Position numbers and translations under genes: made by a program
Notes under the pieces: generated by a model
What the model was told of the DNA's origin: nothing
What the model saw: the letters and a program-made list of their open reading frames with translations, nothing else
Database searches by the model: none
Shown here: in pieces, positions 8,106 through 15,360 of the stretch
How positions within the stretch are numbered: position 1 is the stretch's first letter
Layout: each line of letters begins with the position of its first letter
Origin: Azospirillum thermophilum
GTDB taxonomy: Bacteria > Pseudomonadota > Alphaproteobacteria > Azospirillales > Azospirillaceae
DNA: 64,000 nucleotides
Reading direction: 5' to 3'
NCBI RefSeq assembly: GCF_003130795.1
Contig: NZ_CP029353.1
Coordinates: 62,001 to 126,000 of the forward strand

Positions 8106-10607
8106 TCAGCCAAGATACCGCTTCAAAAGCACAACCTCCTCCTCCGGAGCTGGCGTGAACACATCGAGCACCCAGGGACCGCGATTTTGACCGATGAGCG
8201 GTCCAAGGTACTCGTGAAGCGGAATGAAAGCCGTGAAGTCAGCAGGAATCCACCCAGTGAAGGGGTGGGAAACCCTCCGCTCATGTTCATGGCCTCGGAA
8301 AAATTCGAAAAGCCGGCGTTCAAGCCGGGGCGGCAAATCGTACGCTTTCAGGACCTCAGCATCGACTTCGACGAGAAGTCGGTTCAGATAGCGCCCCTCA
8401 TCTTCAGAAAGCAGGGCATGGTCGCGACCAACCGCCAGCGCTTCACGGTAGCGCTCAACCGCCTCCACCACGCTGCCGTACCTACCCCGCTTGGGTACGG
8501 GCAGCCGCTTCAAGAGTTCGTTCGTGAAGTGCTGGTTGGAGGCGTGTTCGCTCAGGAAAGCGTTTGCCAGCGGCCCGTTCAGGATCGCTTCCAACGCCTC
8601 CGCCGGTAACGACGGTGACGTTGGCCAGAGGCCAAAAAACGCTTGGGATGCGACAAGCCCCTCCGTGTCATAGGCCGCCGCAATCCGCCACGGCCCGCCG
8701 CGCGATAGGCGCGCGACGTTCATCAAGACCTTCGGCCTGTCCCAGGCTCGGGTCAACGGCCCGGGATACAACGCAGACTCTGGAGTCATATCGAGGTAGA
8801 CGGGTCTGTTCAGCTCGAATTGCCGCAGGGAATCGGAAGGCCTGAAAACACCCCGAGCGAAACCACTTCTGGGCTGGGCGCTGACGCCAGCCCTTTGGTC
8901 GCGCCACTGCAAACCACGATAAACATCCGCGAACTGTCCAAGGCGGGGGTAGCGCTCCAGGTGTTCCCAAAGTTCGTCGAGTTCACCGATCCACAGGTCA
9001 CCCTTTCGCACAGACTTGGTTCGACGCCGCTCCGCGCTGAGCTTCGCGGTGTTCAGGAACGCATCGCGATCACGATCTTCAACGACGGCTGACAGCAGCT
9101 TCGTTGGGCTTGGTCCTGTATCGGTCCGCCGTTCGCTCGCCACCAGCACGGCAGCTTCGAAGCCGGCCCGCTGGAACACGCGATCAGGCAAAGACGTCAA
9201 CTCAACACGTCCGTAAAGATCAGCAACTTGCTGACGAAGTTCCGAGTACTGTTTTTGCCGCAAGAAACCTTGTGGCAAGACGAACCCGATGGCCTCCGGA
9301 TGCGCGTCCAGCACCGTGCGAAGGACGGCCATCGGTTTGGAGTGGGATTTCGCAGCCATGTCCGAGTACGCGCTGCGCTCGTCGGCATCGAAATCCTCCC
9401 AAGGAGGGTTGCAGAGGATCACCGTGGCTCGCGCGGCTTCCTTGGCGAGCGCGGCGGGCCGAAACAGATCGGCCGGCTTGATCTTCCAACCGTTGGCGTT
9501 GGGGTAATCGGCCAAAATCAGCGAGAGGGTGGCGACCTCACAGGCGAAGGTGTCGATTTCGGCGCCTCGGATACGGGGCACCAGAAAGGCATGACGCTGC
9601 TCGCCGGTCAGATCTTCCGGAAGCAGATCGCGCAAATGGCGAAGCGCCGCGACGAGGAACGTTCCGGCTCCAGTAAATGGCTCGAAGACAGTCAGTTCGT
9701 TCAAGTCGAAACGGCCGAGATCCAGTCGCCCGACAACGTATTCGGCCACTTGACGCGGTGTGCTGTGCGTGCCGAAGCGCTTGCGTGTGTCGGCTGTTAC
9801 AAGCGTGTTCTCGTAAACGAAGGCCAAGCTGTCCGATGAAATGTTCCGGAAACTGATGGCGTCGCGCAGCAGGACCCACGCGGCGGCCACGGACTCAACC
9901 GGGACGCCGGCTGCGGCCGACGATGCGAATTGGTCGAGATTGTAGTACGCCTCGATACCCTTCAAGACCTCGTGAACCGACGCCTTTCCCCACGACAAGG
10001 CATCCGGATGGCCACGATCAAGGAGAATTTTTGCCGCCAAAAGCCGGAAGGTCGTTCGAAACGCCGCCTCTTCCAGTTCGCCGTCCAGCCCCTTCAGAAG
10101 CTGCGTGATGACGCGCTCAAGGAGTCTATCGAGCTTCTCCTCAACTTCACGCTCGATGGCCGGAATCAGACCGAGGTCGACGAAATCGAGCTGGTAGGCG
10201 ACTTGATTGTGGCCCAGCGACTTCGCCCGATGGACGGCCTGAGGCCGCCAGTGTTCCGCGTTGCGGTGAAAAAGGTCAGGAAGAGCATCGATGCCGACGC
10301 GCTCAATGAGACGTGGAGGACCTTTCGCGCCGACGCGCCACACGCCGACATCGGACTGCCCAATCGAAAAGAGAATGGGCGCTCCAAGAGCGCGACGGCT
10401 GGCGATGGACGCCTCGTCGTCCGCCGAGATGACGCCGAAAGCGGCGGTCCGGTAGGATTCGGGTACCTGGGTGAACGCTGCGAGGTCGACACGCCGCTGA
10501 TCGCCACCAGCGGAGAGGACATCCGCGAAGCTGTAGTCACGGATGATCGCATCGGCACGGTAGCCGAGGTCCAGCAACGCCCTTTCGATCGTGCGGAGCG
10601 CATTCAT
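8106..10607 (-). CDS. Large N6-adenine DNA methyltransferase (Eco57I/type IIG-like)
   Basis: An 833-residue class I SAM-dependent methyltransferase. Motif I reads FEPFTGAGTFLVAA (about 315) and motif IV is CNPPWEDF (about 405), the N-P-P-W form of adenine-N6 enzymes. An LPQGFLRQKQY segment follows, as in Eco57I-type enzymes. The last 250 or so residues, with HFTNELLKRLPVP, resemble target-recognition regions. The N-terminal 170 residues recall the start of restriction subunits (RRVDLAAF), but I see no E-x-K pair, so cleavage activity there is doubtful. The start overlaps the upstream HTH gene by four bases and the stop abuts the PIN gene, so the three form an operon. Confidence 0.85.
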   Translation of the reverse strand: MNALRTIERALLDLGYRADAIIRDYSFADVLSAGGDQRRVDLAAFTQVPESYRTAAFGVISADDEASIASRRALGAPILFSIGQSDVGVWRVGAKGPPRLIERVGIDALPDLFHRNAEHWRPQAVHRAKSLGHNQVAYQLDFVDLGLIPAIEREVEEKLDRLLERVITQLLKGLDGELEEAAFRTTFRLLAAKILLDRGHPDALSWGKASVHEVLKGIEAYYNLDQFASSAAAGVPVESVAAAWVLLRDAISFRNISSDSLAFVYENTLVTADTRKRFGTHSTPRQVAEYVVGRLDLGRFDLNELTVFEPFTGAGTFLVAALRHLRDLLPEDLTGEQRHAFLVPRIRGAEIDTFACEVATLSLILADYPNANGWKIKPADLFRPAALAKEAARATVILCNPPWEDFDADERSAYSDMAAKSHSKPMAVLRTVLDAHPEAIGFVLPQGFLRQKQYSELRQQVADLYGRVELTSLPDRVFQRAGFEAAVLVASERRTDTGPSPTKLLSAVVEDRDRDAFLNTAKLSAERRRTKSVRKGDLWIGELDELWEHLERYPRLGQFADVYRGLQWRDQRAGVSAQPRSGFARGVFRPSDSLRQFELNRPVYLDMTPESALYPGPLTRAWDRPKVLMNVARLSRGGPWRIAAAYDTEGLVASQAFFGLWPTSPSLPAEALEAILNGPLANAFLSEHASNQHFTNELLKRLPVPKRGRYGSVVEAVERYREALAVGRDHALLSEDEGRYLNRLLVEVDAEVLKAYDLPPRLERRLFEFFRGHEHERRVSHPFTGWIPADFTAFIPLHEYLGPLIGQNRGPWVLDVFTPAPEEEVVLLKRYLG

Positions 10608-11110
10608 GGCCGCCCTCCTTTGGGCTGGCGCACTTTGACGGCGGAGCTTGTTCCACCTTGAACCGCAAGGGCGGGGAAGAGCGGCAGCTGCGTCACCGGA
10701 TCGGGCAGACCGATCCCCTGGGAAAGCACCGCCAGATGGCGGTCAAGCCGCAGCAGGATGGCGTCCTCATGCGCCGCGGCAACGTCCCGAGAGGACAGAA
10801 GTTCGCATCTTTGAAGGTCATAAATCGCAAGCGTTGCGCCCCACAGCATAGGAAACGAAGCCCCGTCCAGGAGCTCGCGCGCGGTCCCCAGGAGCTCGCG
10901 ATGCGCCTGCAACTCGACATGAAACCTTGTCCTCAGGACCACCGCCAATCGGAGCAAGAGCAATGTCTTCCAAGAGAACTTTGCTTCGCTGCCGCGCTTT
11001 TGCGCAGGCACGTCCGGCTGGATCAGGGCACGCCGGACCGTCCACTCGCGGAGCTGATCCGCTGAGAGCCCGGTCAAAGCAGGCACCTCACGAGTTTTGA
11101 CCAGTCGCAC
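10604..11110 (-). CDS. MerR-like helix-turn-helix protein, first gene of methylase-PIN operon
   Basis: The N-terminus reads KTREVPALTGLSADQLREW, then a positively charged wing and KFSWKTLLLLRLAVVL, the layout of MerR-type winged helices that recognise a target and extend into a helix. The rest (about 70-168) is helical with no cysteine-rich sensor region. The longest frame starts at 11143. I prefer GTG at 11110 because GGGAGG lies six bases upstream and because the longer start would place the ATG inside a perfect palindrome (11125-11145). That gives 168 residues. It overlaps the methylase start by four bases. Likely roles are autoregulator of the operon or DNA-binding specificity subunit. 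Confidence 0.65.
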   Translation of the reverse strand: MRLVKTREVPALTGLSADQLREWTVRRALIQPDVPAQKRGSEAKFSWKTLLLLRLAVVLRTRFHVELQAHRELLGTARELLDGASFPMLWGATLAIYDLQRCELLSSRDVAAAHEDAILLRLDRHLAVLSQGIGLPDPVTQLPLFPALAVQGGTSSAVKVRQPKGGRP

Positions 11111-11124
11111 GCAAACCCTCCCAG

Positions 11125-11145
11125 GAATGGGTCTCAAACCCATTC
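11125..11145. promoter_or_regulatory. Palindromic operator candidate upstream of the HTH-methylase-PIN operon
   Basis: GAATGGGT (11125-11132) and ACCCATTC (11138-11145) are perfect inverted repeats with a 5-base spacer. The site sits directly upstream of the Shine-Dalgarno of the preferred GTG start at 11110. A second, looser dyad (CGGGTATCATGCCCG, 11153-11167) is just beyond it. The arrangement fits autoregulation by the MerR-like product. Confidence 0.6.
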
Positions 11146-11291
11146 TTCAGAACGGGTATCATGCCCGACCTGTTCCGTAAAGCTCGGCTTGCGCATGCAA
11201 GGCTTCTCGACCGCAGTCCCCTCAAGCCTTCGCTGTAGCGTAGGATCCGCACCCGCTATCGGTGACACTTCTCCGGACGCTCTGGCGCCGG

Positions 11292-11579
11292 TCATCCAGC
11301 GCTTTTCTTCAGGCGCCGCGCAACCTCTTCTGCCTTCGTCGGACGGCCAGGACGGCGTGGCACGCCTGATCGTTCGGATGGGTCAAATCGGGCTTGCCAT
11401 TCCTGCACGATGCGCAGCGACCAGCGGGGGCCGCGCAGCTTGGGGACGCGCGTCGCCGGAGGCAGAGTTTCTGGGCTGGAGCTCAAGCGGTTGTAGATCG
11501 TCTGCTTCTTCAGGCCGAGGATGACGGCCAGATCGGCAACGGTGAGCCAAGTCATGTCTGGTGGAATTCGGGAGGCCAT
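11292..11579 (-). CDS. AlpA-like helix-turn-helix regulator
   Basis: A 95-residue protein with an AlpA/excisionase-type winged HTH: TVADLAVILGLKKQTIYNRLSS then a beta-wing RWSLRIVQEWQARF. The basic C-terminus (GRPTKAEEVARRLKK) is typical of phage or island regulators. Such proteins control integrase expression or act as recombination directionality factors, which fits the integrase at 6529. It is on the same strand as the methylase operon but separated by 150 bases with the palindromic site between, so it is a separate unit. Confidence 0.8.
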   Translation of the reverse strand: MASRIPPDMTWLTVADLAVILGLKKQTIYNRLSSSPETLPPATRVPKLRGPRWSLRIVQEWQARFDPSERSGVPRRPGRPTKAEEVARRLKKSAG

Positions 11580-11988
11580 CAGACACTCCGTAACCTTGAT
11601 TCGGAGGTGGTTTTAAGCCATGGCGACATGACGTCATCATCGGCGCGTGCAAGCTTGGCTTTATTCTTGGTTCGTGAGGCTCGGATTTGGAGGGGCTGCC
11701 ATCACTGGGCGTGAAGAAAGAAGCCTTGCCGCTTAAAATCGCGAAAAAGGAACCGGCATCGCAGACACGTGTCCACATAGCCTCTTGGATGCGGACCCTA
11801 TTCATTGAAGAGGCGAAACAATAGTTCCAAGACACAGCTTTTACATGGGAGTGTGCGGGCCTGCGCGTCCTTCGGACCGGGGCACTGGTAGTGCCATAAA
11901 GCCACGGCAGGCCGCGTTTCGACCCATGCAGGTGACGCTTGGCGTCGTACCGCCATGCCGTGGCAGGGCGCGCCTTCGGCCCATGCGG
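11580..11988. other. Intergenic region without a supported gene
   Basis: About 410 bases. Minus-strand open frames here run through the AlpA-like gene or have no recognisable composition. A plus-strand segment near 11720-11824 reads LPLKIAKKEPASQTRVHIASW before a stop, which could be a gene remnant, but no start or homologue is recognisable. The base composition is lower in GC (about 11630-11830) than the flanks, as expected for island DNA. Confidence 0.35.
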
Positions 11989-12192
11989 TCACAATCTTCT
12001 GAACAGGGCCGGATCCCTGTGTGCGGAGACCGCGGCCAACAAGCGGTTTCCGCCATTCGGCGCTCCGGACACAAACGCATGCGGCAGCCGACCGGGACGG
12101 TCTTCCAGAACCATCACGATGAATACCCGTGACGGTTGGTCGATCTTGGTGAACCGGTCGCCAATCAAGATGTTTGCCGAACGCCCGAACAT
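11989..12192 (-). CDS. Small conserved-looking hypothetical protein
   Basis: A 67-residue frame beginning MFGRSANILIGDRFTKIDQP. A strong Shine-Dalgarno (GGAGGG) lies seven bases before the ATG at 12192, which selects this start inside a much longer open frame. The sequence is strand-rich, with an IGDRFTK..SRVFIVMV pattern like small beta-barrel proteins. No function is recognisable. It lies 68 bases downstream of the frameshifted gene 12261-12735 on the same strand and may share its transcript. Confidence 0.55.
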   Translation of the reverse strand: MFGRSANILIGDRFTKIDQPSRVFIVMVLEDRPGRLPHAFVSGAPNGGNRLLAAVSAHRDPALFRRL

Positions 12193-12260
12193 CAACGACC
12201 CTCCAACAGGCGCGCGAGTTCGTCGATGAGATGACCGCAGCGTTCCGGCGGAAGATGCCT

Positions 12261-12735
12261 TTAACTGGCCGCCATGGCTTGCAGCGCGGCGTATCCAAAC
12301 GCCGTGAAGTGGGCGTGGGGGAAAACCCGATCCGTTTCGACGATCGTCACCAACCCGCGCTCCAGCATGCTCTGCACGGCGGCGGTGAGTTTCGGTTCGC
12401 CCTTGCTCCGGCCGGTCACCCATCGCTTCAGAAAGAATGCCGTCTGCGAGCCGCAGCGGTTCCGACCAGCGGCTCATGAACGCGCGGCGGATCAGATCGC
12501 GTTCGGCCGGAGTGAATTCCACGGTGTTGGTTATGGCCGCGACCGATAACACTCGGGCGGCATCAGGTCCAGCGGCGCTCACAAAACCACCCGGTTCGGC
12601 AAAAGACAACGCGATAGACTGCCCAAGCCGCACCAGCGATTCCGCCGCGGAGCGCCGGCCGGGTCCGGCCGGCGCCGATGGAAGCGGCGCGCCGGCCCGG
12701 GACGTCGGACGGCCGCACCGCACCCAAGTGTTCAT
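12261..12735 (-). pseudogene. Hypothetical gene interrupted by a single frameshift
   Basis: Two minus-strand frames join into one coherent protein. The first gives EFTPAERDLIRRAFMSRWS and continues to LADGI near 12440. The second continues as FLKRWVTGRSKGEPKLTAAV and ends AALQAMAAS with a stop at 12261-12263. A one-base change around 12430-12445 would restore a protein of about 155 residues. The first frame otherwise runs on into out-of-frame sequence. The start (ATG at 12735) is uncertain. No family is recognised; the second half looks like a small winged-helix domain, which is inference. It may be a true pseudogene or a base-calling error. Confidence 0.5.
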
Positions 12736-12775
12736 CTGGACAGTTCGCCTCGGCCAGATGGACTGACGCAAGGTG

Positions 12776-14119
12776 TCAGCGAACCGACTCCCGAGACGGA
12801 TGGGCGCCGGGGTATCTCCGGGCAGCCAGGAGACGTTCGACGTGCCGCTTGCGCTCCGCCGGCGTCGGGTGGGTGCGCGTCAAGCGCCAGACGCCGTGCC
12901 GCACCACCTCCGCACCCGGAAGGCGCTTCAGCGCGTCGGCGCTCCGCCACAGCACGTCGCCGACGTGCACGCCGACCCACGCGGCCACGGCCAGCGTCAG
13001 GCGGGCGCCGTGCGTTTCGCCGCCGCGCGGCAGGAGCAGGGCCGCGACGGCGGTCAGGGCGCCCACCACCGCGCCGCGGTAGTGCTCTCGGGTGAGCGGC
13101 ACCGGCCCCTCGCCGCTGGCGCCTTCGAGCCGAGCGATCAGGTCGATCCCCTCGTGGGCCGCTTCGGCGCCAGCGACGCGTAGCGCCGTCTCGTCGGCCT
13201 TCAGCTCCTGCCGGCGTCCGACCCAGAGGCGGTAGAGGACCAGTCCCCCACCGACGCAGGCCACGCCGACGGCGATCGTCGCCGCCCCCTTCACCTGCGG
13301 GATGCTCGGGATCCCGACGATGATCTCCGGGATCGCGGCCAGCACCGCGAGCAGCGGTCCGGCGTCCCGGACGACGGCCGCCATCACGGCGGCGAGCGCG
13401 ACGGCCGCCGCGCTCACCGGAACGGCGACGACGATCAGGAGCAGCACGAACGCCGCGCACAGGGTGCCAGGAAGCCGGAGGAACAGCGCGATGAACGCGC
13501 TGACGACCTCGTGGATGAACCCATCCCGGTGCAGGACGTGGGACAGCTCGTGGCCGACGACGAAGCGCAGGGCGCGCGGCGTCGGCCCGTGCAGCCACGG
13601 CTCCGGGATGCCGACCCGCCCCCCGTCGACCAGTCCGGCATGGGCGAATGGTCCCCGGTCGAAGACCTCGGGATCGCAGGCGTGGACGGCCGGCGGGCGC
13701 GCGATGCCGAGCGCCCGGCACTGCTCGGCGACCTCCCGCAGCATCCGGTCCTCCGCCACGTTCCGGCTGCCGTCCAACGGCCTCCCGTGGGCGCGGAACC
13801 GTGTCTCCAGAGCCCGGCGTCCGGTGTCGATCCGGGACCACAGCACTCCCACGTACACGGCCGCCGGTGTTCCGGTGGCTACCAGCCATGGCGGCGGGTT
13901 GCCAAGCTGCCCATCCGTCGCGGCGCTGACGGCCAGCCACGCCAGGAGCGACGACGCGAGCCCTGCGGCCGCCACGACGAACAGGAGCACCGGCCACGTC
14001 CTGGGCATGCTCGCCTGCACCCGGAGCGCGTGGAGGACCTCGCGGCACGAGGTGCCGGAGCCGCCGGTCGCGCCGTGTGGACGGATTCCGCCCGCTTCCT
14101 TTCCGATCGTCTGCGGCAT
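12776..14119 (-). CDS. M48-family membrane zinc metalloprotease (HtpX-like)
   Basis: A 447-residue membrane peptidase. The zinc-binding motif HELSH is in a VVGHELSHVLHRDG segment, and the third ligand is probably the Glu/Asp of ELKADETALR further on, as in M48 proteins. Two hydrophobic hairpins are visible, one near the N-terminus (PVLLFVVAAAGLASSLLAWL) and paired helices between the HELSH motif and the ADE motif. The ATG at 14119 has a GGGGG-rich ribosome site; an ATG at 14008 directly before the first helix is an alternative. M48 proteases degrade misfolded membrane proteins; the substrate here is unknown. Confidence 0.85.
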   Translation of the reverse strand: MPQTIGKEAGGIRPHGATGGSGTSCREVLHALRVQASMPRTWPVLLFVVAAAGLASSLLAWLAVSAATDGQLGNPPPWLVATGTPAAVYVGVLWSRIDTGRRALETRFRAHGRPLDGSRNVAEDRMLREVAEQCRALGIARPPAVHACDPEVFDRGPFAHAGLVDGGRVGIPEPWLHGPTPRALRFVVGHELSHVLHRDGFIHEVVSAFIALFLRLPGTLCAAFVLLLIVVAVPVSAAAVALAAVMAAVVRDAGPLLAVLAAIPEIIVGIPSIPQVKGAATIAVGVACVGGGLVLYRLWVGRRQELKADETALRVAGAEAAHEGIDLIARLEGASGEGPVPLTREHYRGAVVGALTAVAALLLPRGGETHGARLTLAVAAWVGVHVGDVLWRSADALKRLPGAEVVRHGVWRLTRTHPTPAERKRHVERLLAARRYPGAHPSRESVR

Positions 14120-14290
14120 GATGCCCCCAGGTTGCCGTGTCCGGCGACGATACCCGATCGTCGAAGGGGGGTGAAGCGGCTCCGTAACGCGCCTCCGACA
14201 GACGCCGCCCTGAGGCCCGGAACACCGGTGCTTGAGGCGCCCCGATGGGGGGCGGCACGGCACAACGGCGCGGCGGCCACTGGGCTTCCG

Positions 14291-14815
14291 ATGACCGGGT
14301 TGCACAACCGCTGCTTCCTGGCCGCGATCCAGCCGGTCCTGATGGGCAGCCCCGGCTTGGCTGGCGCGCCGCTGACGGCGGTGTTGCTCGACCTTGACCT
14401 CTTTAAGGCCCTGACCGACGCTTGGGAGCGCGCTGTCGGCGACGACGTGTTCGGCGCCCTTGCCCGCTTTCGCCTGGCCCAGGTGCGTCCGTGTGACATC
14501 CCGGTCCGCCTCGGCGGGGAGGAAATGCTGGTCCTGCTTCCCGGCGCCGCGGCCGGGCACGCCGAATCCTGCGTGGATCGCTGGCGCGCCGGCTTCTCCG
14601 TCCAGAGCCTGAAGACGCTGGGAAAGCGCCTGTCCGTCACATTCTCGGTGGGAGCGGCGGCCGTCCCGGCCGACGCGCAGGACTGGAACGACCTCGTGCA
14701 CCGGGCCGATGTGGCGCTCTACCAGGCAAAGGCGCTGGGCCGGTGTCAAACGACATCAGGAACCGGTCCTTCCGCGTTTTCGGTGCAGCGTGAATGCATT
14801 TATGGGCAGCAGTGA
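14291..14815 (+). CDS. Degenerate or N-truncated GGDEF-domain protein
   Basis: The frame encodes a GGDEF domain of about 160 residues with a GGEEMLVLLP active-site loop, an N-terminal MTGLHNRCFL matching the usual LTGL-x-NR start, and a DVALYQAKALGR end. Internal positions are unusual: the substrate-binding segment reads KALTDAWERAVGDD instead of the expected N-D-x-x-G-H-x-x-G-D. There is no sensor domain. The start is uncertain: ATG 14291 coincides with the domain edge, and GTG 14228 is possible. It may be a remnant of a larger diguanylate cyclase. Confidence 0.55.
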   Translation: MTGLHNRCFLAAIQPVLMGSPGLAGAPLTAVLLDLDLFKALTDAWERAVGDDVFGALARFRLAQVRPCDIPVRLGGEEMLVLLPGAAAGHAESCVDRWRAGFSVQSLKTLGKRLSVTFSVGAAAVPADAQDWNDLVHRADVALYQAKALGRCQTTSGTGPSAFSVQRECIYGQQ

Positions 14816-14860
14816 GCACATAGAGGAAACGGTATCCCTTTTCTGAGTGCTCTGATTTCC

Positions 14861-15240
14861 TTGTCAAAATCGCTGCGATCACTGCTCCCGCCCGGTCTCA
14901 TCGTCGATCTGGAACGCAACTGCCCCATCGACCTGCTGCCCGACCGTCACGCGGAGACTGTGGCGGCATGGTGGAAAGCCCATCCCGAGGTGGAGGTCGT
15001 AGCCCGCGACCGCGCCGGCGCTTACGCCGACGGCATTCGGGCCGGCGCTCCGAACGCCGTCCAGGTCTCTGATCGCTGGCATCTTCTGCGCAATCTCGGT
15101 GATGCTCTGGCCGGGGTTCTCGACCGCCATCATCATGATCTGCGCATGGCCAGCAAAGCGGCAGCGGGAGCGGCCATGGGAAATTGGCCTCCGCGCTGTG
15201 ACGGGGTCGAAGCCGTCCTGGCCGCTCCACGTGTGGGCCC
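14861..15240 (+). mobile_element. ISL3-family transposase remnant
   Basis: The translated frame contains IVDLERNCPIDLLPDRHAET, VEVVARDRAGAYADGIRAGA and VQVSDRWHLLRNLGDALAGV, the conserved DDE region of ISL3 transposases. Both the N-terminal zinc-binding part and the C-terminal half are missing, and the frame runs out around 15240 just before the kinase gene. It is not functional. Confidence 0.75.
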
Positions 15241-15360
15241 TCATTGTTCCTTGTGCAGCGGGGCGGCGTACACCCGTGCATTGGCGCATCCGTTCCAACC
15301 GCCTCGTCCAAAGCGTTGTGCGATGATAGGCGCCACCGCCGGAGCTCTGGGAGAATTGCA

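Noticed and set aside
12732..14258. A 508-codon frame over the metalloprotease
   Set aside because: Wrong frame; the HELSH protease frame explains the same DNA.
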